A DNA stretch of 39,791 nt from Zoogloeaceae bacterium (GTDB lineage Bacteria; Pseudomonadota; Gammaproteobacteria; Burkholderiales; Rhodocyclaceae): the NCBI GenBank assembly GCA_031287525.1, contig JAITSU010000003.1, forward strand, positions 1 to 39,791, written 5' to 3'. The position numbers and the translations under genes are program-made. Below, piece after piece: positions 34,227 to 39,791 of the stretch (within the stretch, counting starts at the first letter, position 1; each line of letters begins with the position of its first letter). The notes under the pieces were generated by a model that was given only the letters and a program-made list of their open reading frames with translations, made no database searches and was not told where the DNA came from.

Positions 34227-34276
34227 TCGGGTTTTCCCTCCCTCCTTGTGGGGATAACAGTCTGTACACGGGGTCA

Positions 34277-34341
34277 GGTAGGGCGGAATCGAAGAAAGCG
34301 CCGTCGTTAACCATCGGCGCGCTCGGAGAGCGCACCCTACC
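34277..34341. repeat. GGTAGGGCG-type hairpin repeat, family B copy 4
   Basis: Begins GGTAGGGCGGAATCGAAGAA, has CGCCGTCGTTAACCATCGGCG in its centre and ends CGCACCCTACC. It fills part of the 206-base ntrC-birA gap, which otherwise holds only the heptamer tract at 34406. Confidence 0.75.
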
Positions 34342-34405
34342 CAACCGCCCGACCTGAATGAGCACGTCGCTTGCTGGCATCCCTTTCGTCCTGTATGTTT
34401 GCCGT

Positions 34406-34433
34406 CATCTGTCACCTGTCCCCTGATTCCCGA
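34406..34433. repeat. Heptamer tract (family C) abutting the birA start
   Basis: Units in register: CATCTGT, CACCTGT, CCCCTGA, TTCCCGA. The tract directly precedes the birA ATG and occupies the place of the ribosome site, so birA has no recognisable Shine-Dalgarno. Confidence 0.7.
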
Positions 34434-35209
34434 TGATGCGCCTCCGCCAAGCCCTCGGCACATACGCCGCCCGTTTCGACATCGACATCCTGCCCGAATG
34501 TTCATCCACCAATGCCCTGTTGCTGGAACGCGCCGCCGAGGGCGCGCCTTCCGGTTCTGTGCTGGTCGCCGAACGGCAAACGGCGGGGCGCGGGCGGCGC
34601 GGGCGGGTTTGGGTTTCCTCGCCGGAAGACAGCCTCACCTTTTCCCTGCTCTGGCGCTGGCAGAAAAACGCCCATCTCGCCGGATTGAGCCTCGCTGTCG
34701 GGCTGGCGCTGCATCGCGCCCTGCGCGGTCTGGGCGCGCGCGACCTCGGACTCAAATGGCCGAATGACCTGCTGTATTGCGGCGGAGAAGGGGATGCGAA
34801 GTTGGCGGGCATCCTGATTGAACTCGCCAGCGACGCGCGCGGCATCGCCTCGGTCATCGGCGTCGGCATCAACCTGCGCGCGCCGCAAGTGCCGGAACAA
34901 GCCACTGCCGGACTGGACGACTGCTGCGTGGAAATGCCCGCCCGCGACATTCTGCTGGCGGCGCTGCTGACCGGGCTGGCACGCCATCTCGACCTGTTCG
35001 CCAGCGCCGGTTTCGCCGCCCTGCGCGCCGACTGGCAATTGCGAAACGTCTGGCAGGATAAAAACGTGCGCCTGTACGCCGACAGCAACCCGCCCGTCGA
35101 AGGCATCTGTCGGGGCGTTGATGACGAAGGCGCGCTGCTGCTGGCAACGGCGGCGGGTTTGCAACGCTTCTGGGCAGGCGATGTCAGCCTGCGGGCGGGA
35201 GAAGCCTGA
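34433..35209 (+). CDS. birA: Biotin--[acetyl-CoA-carboxylase] ligase BirA
   Basis: Enzyme that makes biotinyl-AMP and attaches biotin to the BCCP subunit of acetyl-CoA carboxylase. The 258-residue protein has SSTNALLLERAAEGAPSGSV, the biotin/ATP loop QTAGRGRRGRVWVSSPEDSL, KWPNDLLYCGGEGDAKLAGI and GVGINLRAP, and ends in the small SH3-like domain. The N-terminal helix-turn-helix of E. coli BirA is absent, so it should not repress bio genes (class I). Start could be either of two adjacent ATGs (34433 or 34436). Its stop overlaps the coaX start. Confidence 0.94.
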   Translation: MMRLRQALGTYAARFDIDILPECSSTNALLLERAAEGAPSGSVLVAERQTAGRGRRGRVWVSSPEDSLTFSLLWRWQKNAHLAGLSLAVGLALHRALRGLGARDLGLKWPNDLLYCGGEGDAKLAGILIELASDARGIASVIGVGINLRAPQVPEQATAGLDDCCVEMPARDILLAALLTGLARHLDLFASAGFAALRADWQLRNVWQDKNVRLYADSNPPVEGICRGVDDEGALLLATAAGLQRFWAGDVSLRAGEA

Positions 35210-35925
35210 TGCTGCTCTGCCTCGACGCCGGTAACAGCCGCCTGAAATGGGGGATCGCCCACACAACCGGCTGGTACGCCCAGGGCGCGCTGGAATGGCG
35301 ACGGCTGGCGGAATTGGGAGCGGTTTTGGCGGCGGCGGGGGCCACACCGCGCGCCGCGCTGCTGGCAAGCGTTGTCGACGCCAAACGGGAAGCCGCGCTG
35401 CAAGACATCCTTGCCCGCCACTCCCCCGCTTTGACGCTCACCCGTTTAAGCGCCACCGCCGCCGCTGCGGGCGTGAAGAATGGTTACGCCCGCCCCGAAA
35501 CGCTGGGCGTAGATCGCTGGTGCGCCCTGATTGGCGCGCGCCAACTCGAACCCCGTCCCTGTCTGGTGGTCATGGCAGGCACGGCAACCACCATCGACAG
35601 TCTGGACGCCGCCGGAAATTTTGTCGGCGGCCTAATACTGCCCGGTCTGGACATGATGCAAACCGCATTGGCAAAAGGTACGGCGCGCCTGTCGCAAGCG
35701 GCAGGCGCCTACGCAGATTTTCCCCGCGACACCGCCGACGCCATTGTCAGCGGCTGTCAGGAAGCCCACATCGGCGCAATAGAACGCGCCTTCCACCGCC
35801 TCCCCAATGCCGCCTGCTGCTTCCTTTCCGGCGGCGCAGCGCCACAACTGGAATCCTTGTTAAAGATTCCAGTGCGACACGCGCAAGGGTTGGTGCTGGA
35901 AGGGGTGAGGGTTTTGGCACCGTAA
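35209..35925 (+). CDS. coaX: Type III pantothenate kinase CoaX
   Basis: First enzyme of coenzyme A synthesis, the ASKHA-fold isoform not inhibited by CoA. The 238-residue protein shows LLCLDAGNSRLKWGI (phosphate-1 loop with the conserved Asp), GYARPETLGVDRWCALIGAR, VVMAGTATTIDSLDAAGNFV, GGLILPGLDMMQTALAKGTA and FLSGGAAPQLES. TGATG overlap with birA indicates translational coupling; the birA-coaX pair is common in betaproteobacteria. Confidence 0.94.
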   Translation: MLLCLDAGNSRLKWGIAHTTGWYAQGALEWRRLAELGAVLAAAGATPRAALLASVVDAKREAALQDILARHSPALTLTRLSATAAAAGVKNGYARPETLGVDRWCALIGARQLEPRPCLVVMAGTATTIDSLDAAGNFVGGLILPGLDMMQTALAKGTARLSQAAGAYADFPRDTADAIVSGCQEAHIGAIERAFHRLPNAACCFLSGGAAPQLESLLKIPVRHAQGLVLEGVRVLAP

Positions 35926-36077
35926 TGGTGCGTGATGCGTTGATTTGATGCGTGATAGCGTAGGCGCGACGTGGGTGTATGTAGCTTGGATAAGCAAAGC
36001 ACAACCCAACGGCAAACGGTTCATCCCTGTGTTACCTCCCAATGTTGGGTTACGCCTGCGGCTTACCTAACGCACCA
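35926..36077. repeat. 152-bp MITE-like element with inverted ends
   Basis: The 291-base gap between coaX and the next gene begins with a segment bounded by TGGTGCGT (35926-35933) and ACGCACCA (36070-36077), perfect inverted ends. Inside are AACCCAAC (36003-36010) and GTTGGGTT (36044-36051), also perfectly inverted. No coding frame of note is inside. It starts on the base after the coaX TAA. The remaining 36078-36216 is AT-richer and should hold the promoter of the next gene. Confidence 0.6.
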
Positions 36078-36216
36078 CACGGGCTATGGCTATGCGTCAT
36101 CCGCATAAGGGCAATTATTTTTTAAGTGGCTTCTAAAGTTCTGTTTGGAGCAGCCGCTATATGCTGTATGTTTACAGTGTGTAATTTTTGACAATGAAAA
36201 AATTTTGGCTTTCATC

Positions 36217-37263
36217 ATGACGATTACAGCTTTACAAACCGGAGTTACATTTTCCGCACAGACGGCGCTTGCAAAACAGGCGGCAGGGGCGGAAAAAACA
36301 GGGCTGGCGAATGCAGTAAGTTCGTCTGCTTCCTCTATTGTGGAAATCAAAAGCGGGCGGGAATTGATGCTGTCACGTTTATGGGAAATTAGCCGTCCCG
36401 ATTATGAGCCGCCCTATTTGAGTCGATTTGAAAGAGATGGGTACAATGGAAAGGTTTATGCGTTCCTGAATTCTGACGATAGAAATCTGGTTTCAGAATT
36501 GTACGAATATGCGCGCGATAATGGAATTGGCTTTGAAAAAGTAGACTCGTTTGCTTTTAATCTTGCCTGTTATCGAGAATTTCCAGATAGTCAAAGTGGT
36601 TATTTGGGTGGCGCGGGCGATAAGAACTTTACCGCAGAATTCCGGGAAGAAGATGAAAAAATAATTCAAAGGCTGATGACCAGCAATGCCATCAGAGATA
36701 CGACCATCGACCATGCTTTTTTGGAATACATGTTTGACCGTCCTAACAAAACAATTCGTTCCGATTTTAGTTTTGAGTTTTTACAAGAGGTGGTTTTTTC
36801 TCATTCAGCCTCTGGCTCCGATGGTTCAGCTAACCCTGATGCTGTGGTGCCTTTGCGTCCCTGGCAAAAGTTGGAAATGTTCAGGCAGGGTTTCCGCGAC
36901 CAGGGATGGAACGAGGAGAAAATTGGACTTGAAGATTTTCTCGCGCAGCAACGAGGTGATGTCGCATCAAAAGAAGAAGGGAGATTCGGAAAATACGCCG
37001 GGCGCATCAATCCTTTCATGCGTAGTTTTCTTACCCATGACGACAAAAATCTTCTTGGACTGGCTTACGCGATGGCAGAAGAAAAAGGCGAAAAGTTGGA
37101 AAAAATCGACAAGCTCGCCCATCATCTGGCGCTTTTCCGAATACAGCAGGACATGATGGCGCTTTTGGCGCGGAATGTGACGGATAAAAAAGAGGAAGAT
37201 GTCAGGCTGCCTGATGTCGCCCACCATGAGATTTTGGGCGAAATGAAAAAAATGTCAGAATAG
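36217..37263 (+). CDS. Unrecognised protein with an internal 40-residue duplication
   Basis: I do not recognise this 348-residue protein. Residues 1-45 are Ala/Ser/Thr-rich and low in complexity. Residues 81-120 and 269-308 align without gaps with 16 identities in 40: both read xxFLxxDDxNLxxxxYxxA, then G, EK-D, and end LAxxR. Between them are charged, helix-rich stretches (EFREEDEKIIQRLM; RPWQKLEMFRQGFRDQGW). There is no signal peptide or membrane segment. Its base composition is clearly more AT-rich than that of its neighbours, suggesting transfer. ATG 36217 is assumed; a TTG at 36145 could add 24 residues, and neither has a clear ribosome site. A terminator follows. Confidence 0.7.
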   Translation: MTITALQTGVTFSAQTALAKQAAGAEKTGLANAVSSSASSIVEIKSGRELMLSRLWEISRPDYEPPYLSRFERDGYNGKVYAFLNSDDRNLVSELYEYARDNGIGFEKVDSFAFNLACYREFPDSQSGYLGGAGDKNFTAEFREEDEKIIQRLMTSNAIRDTTIDHAFLEYMFDRPNKTIRSDFSFEFLQEVVFSHSASGSDGSANPDAVVPLRPWQKLEMFRQGFRDQGWNEEKIGLEDFLAQQRGDVASKEEGRFGKYAGRINPFMRSFLTHDDKNLLGLAYAMAEEKGEKLEKIDKLAHHLALFRIQQDMMALLARNVTDKKEEDVRLPDVAHHEILGEMKKMSE

Positions 37264-37297
37264 TCCGCCGAAGGTAAATCCTTGTGAAATCAGGAAT

Positions 37298-37325
37298 CGA
37301 AGCAGGACATACCTGCTTCGGTTTT
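37298..37325 (+). terminator. Rho-independent terminator after the duplicated-domain gene
   Basis: CGAAGCAGG (37298-37306) pairs with CCTGCTTCG (37312-37320), followed by GTTTT. It may also serve the convergent phosphorylase gene. Confidence 0.8.
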
Positions 37326-37333
37326 GGTATTTG

Positions 37334-38083
37334 TCACCTGTCCCCCGCCCGCAAAGCCACCTGCTCAATCACCTTTCTCACCTGTCCCATCGCCGTCCGC
37401 AGCACTTCTTCCAGTCGCTCAAAATGGATGCCGTCGGCGCTTTGTCCGCGTCCGGCGGCGTGGTTGGAAATCAGGTTGATGGCGGCGTAGGGGATGCCGA
37501 GTTCGCGGGCGAGGACGGCTTCGGGCATTCCGGTCATGCCGACGACGGCGACGCCATCGCGCTCGAAGCGATCGATTTCCGCCGCCGTTTCCAGTCGCGG
37601 CCCCTGGGTCGCGCCGTAAACGCCGCCATCCTTGACGGGGATGTCGACGGCGGTAGCGGCGGCGAGCAGTTGGCGGCGCAGGGGGGCGTCATAGGGTTCG
37701 GTGAAATCGACGTGGGTGACGGGCGCGCCGTTGCCGTCGAAGTAGGTATTTTTGCGTCCCCAGGTGTAGTCGATGATCTGGTGGGGAATCACGATGTCGC
37801 CGGGGTTCAAATCGGCGCGGATGCCGCCCACCGAAGCGACGGAAACAATGTATTTTGCGCCGCTTTCTTTCAGCGCCCAGAGGTTGGCGCGATAGTTGAC
37901 CAGATGCGGAGGGATGGAGTGTCCGTGACCGTGCCGCGCCAGAAAGAGAGCGTCGCGCCCGCCCACGCGTCCGAAGGTCAACGCGCCGGAGGGTTCGCCG
38001 TAGGGAGTGCGTACCACTTCGCGGTGCGACACTTCGAGATTGGAAAGTTGGGTCAAGCCGCTTCCGCCGATGATTGCCAGCAT
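37334..38083 (-). CDS. S-methyl-5'-thioinosine (or thioadenosine) phosphorylase
   Basis: A 249-residue PNP/MTAP-family phosphorylase: IIGGSGLTQL with the phosphate-binding Gly-Ser, ARHGHGHSIPPHLVNYRANL, ASVGGIRADLNPGDIVIPHQ, YGATQGPRLETAAEI and GMTGMPEAVLARELGIPYAA. The purine-recognition region reads LISNHAAGRG; an Asn in place of the Asp found in methylthioadenosine phosphorylases favours 6-oxopurines, so S-methyl-5'-thioinosine, as in Pseudomonas PA3004, is the more likely substrate. This would salvage methylthioadenosine after deamination. The C-terminal GDR and TGA stop come from a GGGGGACAGGTGA repeat-like sequence. A methyltransferase gene lies 21 bases upstream. Confidence 0.87.
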   Translation of the reverse strand: MLAIIGGSGLTQLSNLEVSHREVVRTPYGEPSGALTFGRVGGRDALFLARHGHGHSIPPHLVNYRANLWALKESGAKYIVSVASVGGIRADLNPGDIVIPHQIIDYTWGRKNTYFDGNGAPVTHVDFTEPYDAPLRRQLLAAATAVDIPVKDGGVYGATQGPRLETAAEIDRFERDGVAVVGMTGMPEAVLARELGIPYAAINLISNHAAGRGQSADGIHFERLEEVLRTAMGQVRKVIEQVALRAGDR

Positions 38084-38104
38084 GTTTGATTCTCCTTTTG
38101 GGGT

Positions 38105-38848
38105 TCAGGTCGTCCTGCGTCGAAGGACGAGCGAGGCGAGGGTGGGGGTGACGCTTTTCAGGGCGGGGTGGGCGCGGCGCAGTTCGCTTTGCAGCTTGCC
38201 CGCTTCTTCTGCGCGTCCGGTCAATTTGCGATACAGCGCGTCGCGGCGCGTGGCGTCGAAGGGCAACCCCGCGAAAGTTTTGAACAGGTGATAGCGCGCC
38301 AGCGTATCGCGCCCCAAATCCTTGGCTTGCCAGGGAATCGCGGTGCGGTCGATGAGATGCGCGGCAACGACGCTGGGCAGGCTCGTCGCCAGTTCCGCAA
38401 TCTGGCGATGCGTTTTTTCGCGGTAGGCAGCGACGGCTTCCGATGCTTCCCGGTCTGGTTTGCCCGCCGCGCCAGTGGTTTCCTGCGGCGCGCCCATGAG
38501 CCAGCAGAGCGCGACTTGCGGCTGGAAGTCGGTGATGGTTTGGCGCGCGGTTGCGTCCAATGCGGCGATGTCGGTTTGCAAAAAAATGACTTTGTTTGCG
38601 TTGGTGGTGCTGGCAATTCTGGCTTGCGTCGTCGTCAGGCAGATGTCCAGCGCGTCGACCGCCAGCACCGAAAAACCTCGTTGCAGCAAGGCTTGCGTGC
38701 CAAAGCCGACGCCGCAGCCGATTTCCAGAACCTTTGTTGCGGCAGGCACTTGCTCCGCCATCCAGAGGTAATCGCCCGCACGGGCATAAGCCGCGCCTTC
38801 CGCTTCCCAATAGTCAAGAAAGCCGTTGATGTCGTTGGTGTTGGTCAT
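38105..38848 (-). CDS. Class I SAM-dependent methyltransferase
   Basis: A 247-residue soluble protein. The N-terminal part LDYWEAEGAAYARAGDYLWM leads to the SAM-binding motif VLEIGCGVGFGTQALLQRGF and motif II LAVDALDICL, then an acidic DIAALD. The C-terminal half (LIDRTAIPWQAKDLGRDTLA) is not one I can assign to a substrate class. It is upstream of and in line with the thioinosine phosphorylase, so the pair may be an operon in which a SAM-using step sits beside by-product salvage; this link is inference. Confidence 0.75.
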   Translation of the reverse strand: MTNTNDINGFLDYWEAEGAAYARAGDYLWMAEQVPAATKVLEIGCGVGFGTQALLQRGFSVLAVDALDICLTTTQARIASTTNANKVIFLQTDIAALDATARQTITDFQPQVALCWLMGAPQETTGAAGKPDREASEAVAAYREKTHRQIAELATSLPSVVAAHLIDRTAIPWQAKDLGRDTLARYHLFKTFAGLPFDATRRDALYRKLTGRAEEAGKLQSELRRAHPALKSVTPTLASLVLRRRTT

Positions 38849-38926
38849 AATGGCGAAATTCGTTTGCGGCGAGGAGGTCTATCATAAAGCAGATGGCGTG
38901 TTGGCAGGGCGGTTCAGGTGGTGCGG

Positions 38927-38969
38927 TTTCAGGTAGGGCGCGGTATCGTAGATCCCGCCCTGCCTGAAA
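38927..38969. repeat. GGTAGGGCG-type repeat, family B copy 5
   Basis: TTTCAGGTAGGGCG on the left and CGCCCTGCCTGAAA on the right are inverted copies with one mismatch. It lies just upstream of the rplU promoter. Confidence 0.7.
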
Positions 38970-38972
38970 TAC

Positions 38973-39000
38973 TTGACCAAAAACCAGAAGACGGTATAAT
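38973..39000 (+). promoter_or_regulatory. Sigma-70 promoter of rplU-rpmA
   Basis: TTGACC (38973-38978) and a perfect TATAAT (38995-39000) are separated by 16 bases. The ATG of rplU is 38 bases downstream. Confidence 0.85.
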
Positions 39001-39037
39001 CTCCGGTTCTTTTTCACGCAGTTCCTTGGAGTCCAAC

Positions 39038-39349
39038 ATGTACGCGGTCATAAAAACCGGAGGCAAACAGTATCGTGTTTCCGCTGGTCAAAAACTTAAA
39101 GTAGAACAGATACCGGCAGACGTTGGCGCAGAAATCACACTCGATCAAGTCCTTCTCGTAGGCGAAGGCGAAAGTGTGAAAGTCGGCGCCCCGCTGGTGG
39201 TTGGGGTCGCCGTCAAGGCGACCGTGGTTTCGCACGGTCGTCATGACAAAATCAAAATTTTCAAGATGCGCCGTCGCAAGCATTACCAGAAACATCAGGG
39301 GCATCGTCAGAATTACACCGAGTTGCGTATCGACGCCATTGCGGCTTGA
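39038..39349 (+). CDS. rplU: 50S ribosomal protein L21
   Basis: The 103-residue protein is full length and begins [20 protein letters not shown], with [20 protein letters not shown] and the 23S rRNA-binding [26 protein letters not shown] lies upstream of the ATG. First gene of the usual rplU-rpmA-obgE cluster. Confidence 0.98.
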   Translation: MYAVIKTGGKQYRVSAGQKLKVEQIPADVGAEITLDQVLLVGEGESVKVGAPLVVGVAVKATVVSHGRHDKIKIFKMRRRKHYQKHQGHRQNYTELRIDAIAA

Positions 39350-39376
39350 CGCGGTCGGGTTTGAAGGAGTTATCAC

Positions 39377-39643
39377 ATGGCACACAAGAAAGCTGGCGGC
39401 AGTTCACGTAACGGTCGCGACTCGGAATCCAAGCGCCTGGGCGTCAAGCGTTACGGCGGTCAGTTCGTGCTGGCGGGCAACATCATCGTGCGCCAGCGCG
39501 GCACCCAGTTCCACGCGGGCGACGGCATCGGCATCGGCAAAGACCATACTTTGTTCGCGCTGAAAGACGGCACGGTTGATTTCGCCATCAAGGGCGCGAA
39601 AAACCGCCGCGTGGTCAGCATCCTGCCCGCAGCAGCCCTCTGA
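39377..39643 (+). CDS. rpmA: 50S ribosomal protein L27
   Basis: The 88-residue protein begins [20 protein letters not shown] and has the family stretches [20 protein letters not shown] and [20 protein letters not shown]. Its N-terminus reaches the peptidyl transferase centre. Starts without the cleavable extension seen in Firmicutes. AAGGAG precedes the ATG. Confidence 0.98.
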   Translation: MAHKKAGGSSRNGRDSESKRLGVKRYGGQFVLAGNIIVRQRGTQFHAGDGIGIGKDHTLFALKDGTVDFAIKGAKNRRVVSILPAAAL

Positions 39644-39663
39644 AAAGGCGTCCGCTGGAAGAT

Positions 39664-39696
39664 AAAAACCCTATCCAGTACGGATAGGGTTTTTTA
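39664..39696 (+). terminator. Rho-independent terminator after rpmA
   Basis: AAAAACCCTATCC (39664-39676) pairs with GGATAGGGTTTTT (39682-39694) around AGTAC, with further Ts. It lies between rpmA and obgE and may cut or attenuate read-through. Confidence 0.9.
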
Positions 39697-39714
39697 ATTT
39701 CGGAAATCAAAATC

Positions 39715-39791
39715 ATGAAATTCATCGACGAAGCGAAAATTTACATCAAGGCCGGCGACGGCGGCAATGGCGTCGCTTCGTTTCGCCGCGA
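39715..39791 (+). CDS. obgE: GTPase ObgE/CgtA, N-terminal fragment (runs off the window)
   Basis: The first 25 codons read [20 protein letters not shown] then ASFRR, the start of the glycine-rich Obg fold. Obg is a ribosome-associated GTPase linked to large-subunit assembly and stress. Its position after rplU-rpmA is standard. The rest lies beyond 39791. Confidence 0.95.
   Translation, partial: MKFIDEAKIYIKAGDGGNGVASFRR

Noticed and set aside
32814..34505. 563-codon open frame on the minus strand opposite ntrC
   Set aside because: It lies almost entirely opposite a certain NtrC with all motifs; its sequence shows no family signature and runs through intergenic repeats.

Overview
The window looks like chromosomal DNA of a betaproteobacterium (inference). 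It is GC-rich. It carries the pairs rluC/rne, rplU-rpmA-obgE, birA-coaX and ntrB-ntrC, a cytochrome c4-type dihaem protein, an S-methyl-5'-thioinosine phosphorylase-like enzyme and a QueA that starts with TTG. A member of Nitrosomonadales or a relative would fit, but I cannot fix the genus. I see no rRNA, phage, transposase or CRISPR array.

Layout. 1-5.7 kb: the end of an M48 peptidase, an antiporter-like membrane protein, tRNA-Leu(CAA), queA, a GST-fold protein, a bacteriohemerythrin, a NIF3-like domain protein and a HupE/UreJ metal transporter. 5.7-7.3 kb: a metallo-beta-lactamase-fold lipoprotein and a small unknown protein. 7.3-11.8 kb, minus strand: cysDN (sulfate activation), a HAD phosphatase overlapped by a superinfection-immunity-like membrane protein, and rluC. 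12.3-15.8 kb: rne with a long leader, then a LuxR-type response regulator. 15.8-16.2 kb: a nest of repeats. 16.2-27.3 kb: a 12-gene urea block, urtABCDE-ureDABCEFG, which imports urea, hydrolyses it and matures the nickel urease. 27.3-30.3 kb, minus strand: a membrane-anchored methyltransferase, a small membrane protein, hemB and engB. 30.4-34.2 kb: cytochrome c4, a DUF4124-like protein, ntrB and ntrC. 34.4-37.3 kb: birA, coaX and an unrecognised protein with an internal duplication. 37.3-38.8 kb, minus strand: a thioinosine/thioadenosine phosphorylase and a methyltransferase. The window ends in rplU, rpmA and the start of obgE.

Two things stand out. First, upstream of urtA there is an apparent NtrC-type enhancer pair spaced 32 bp apart, an IHF-like site and a sigma-54-like -24/-12 element. 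NtrB and NtrC are encoded in the same window, so urea use is probably switched on by nitrogen limitation.

Second, the intergenic spaces are crowded with several families of short repeats: a 72-bp palindromic element in three near-identical copies, a GGTAGGGCG-type hairpin element, and degenerate 7-bp tandem tracts (consensus roughly NNNCAGG). The heptamer and GGTAG elements supply the stop codon and the last residues of at least eight genes. Because 7 is not a multiple of 3, such tracts place TGA codons in successive reading frames.
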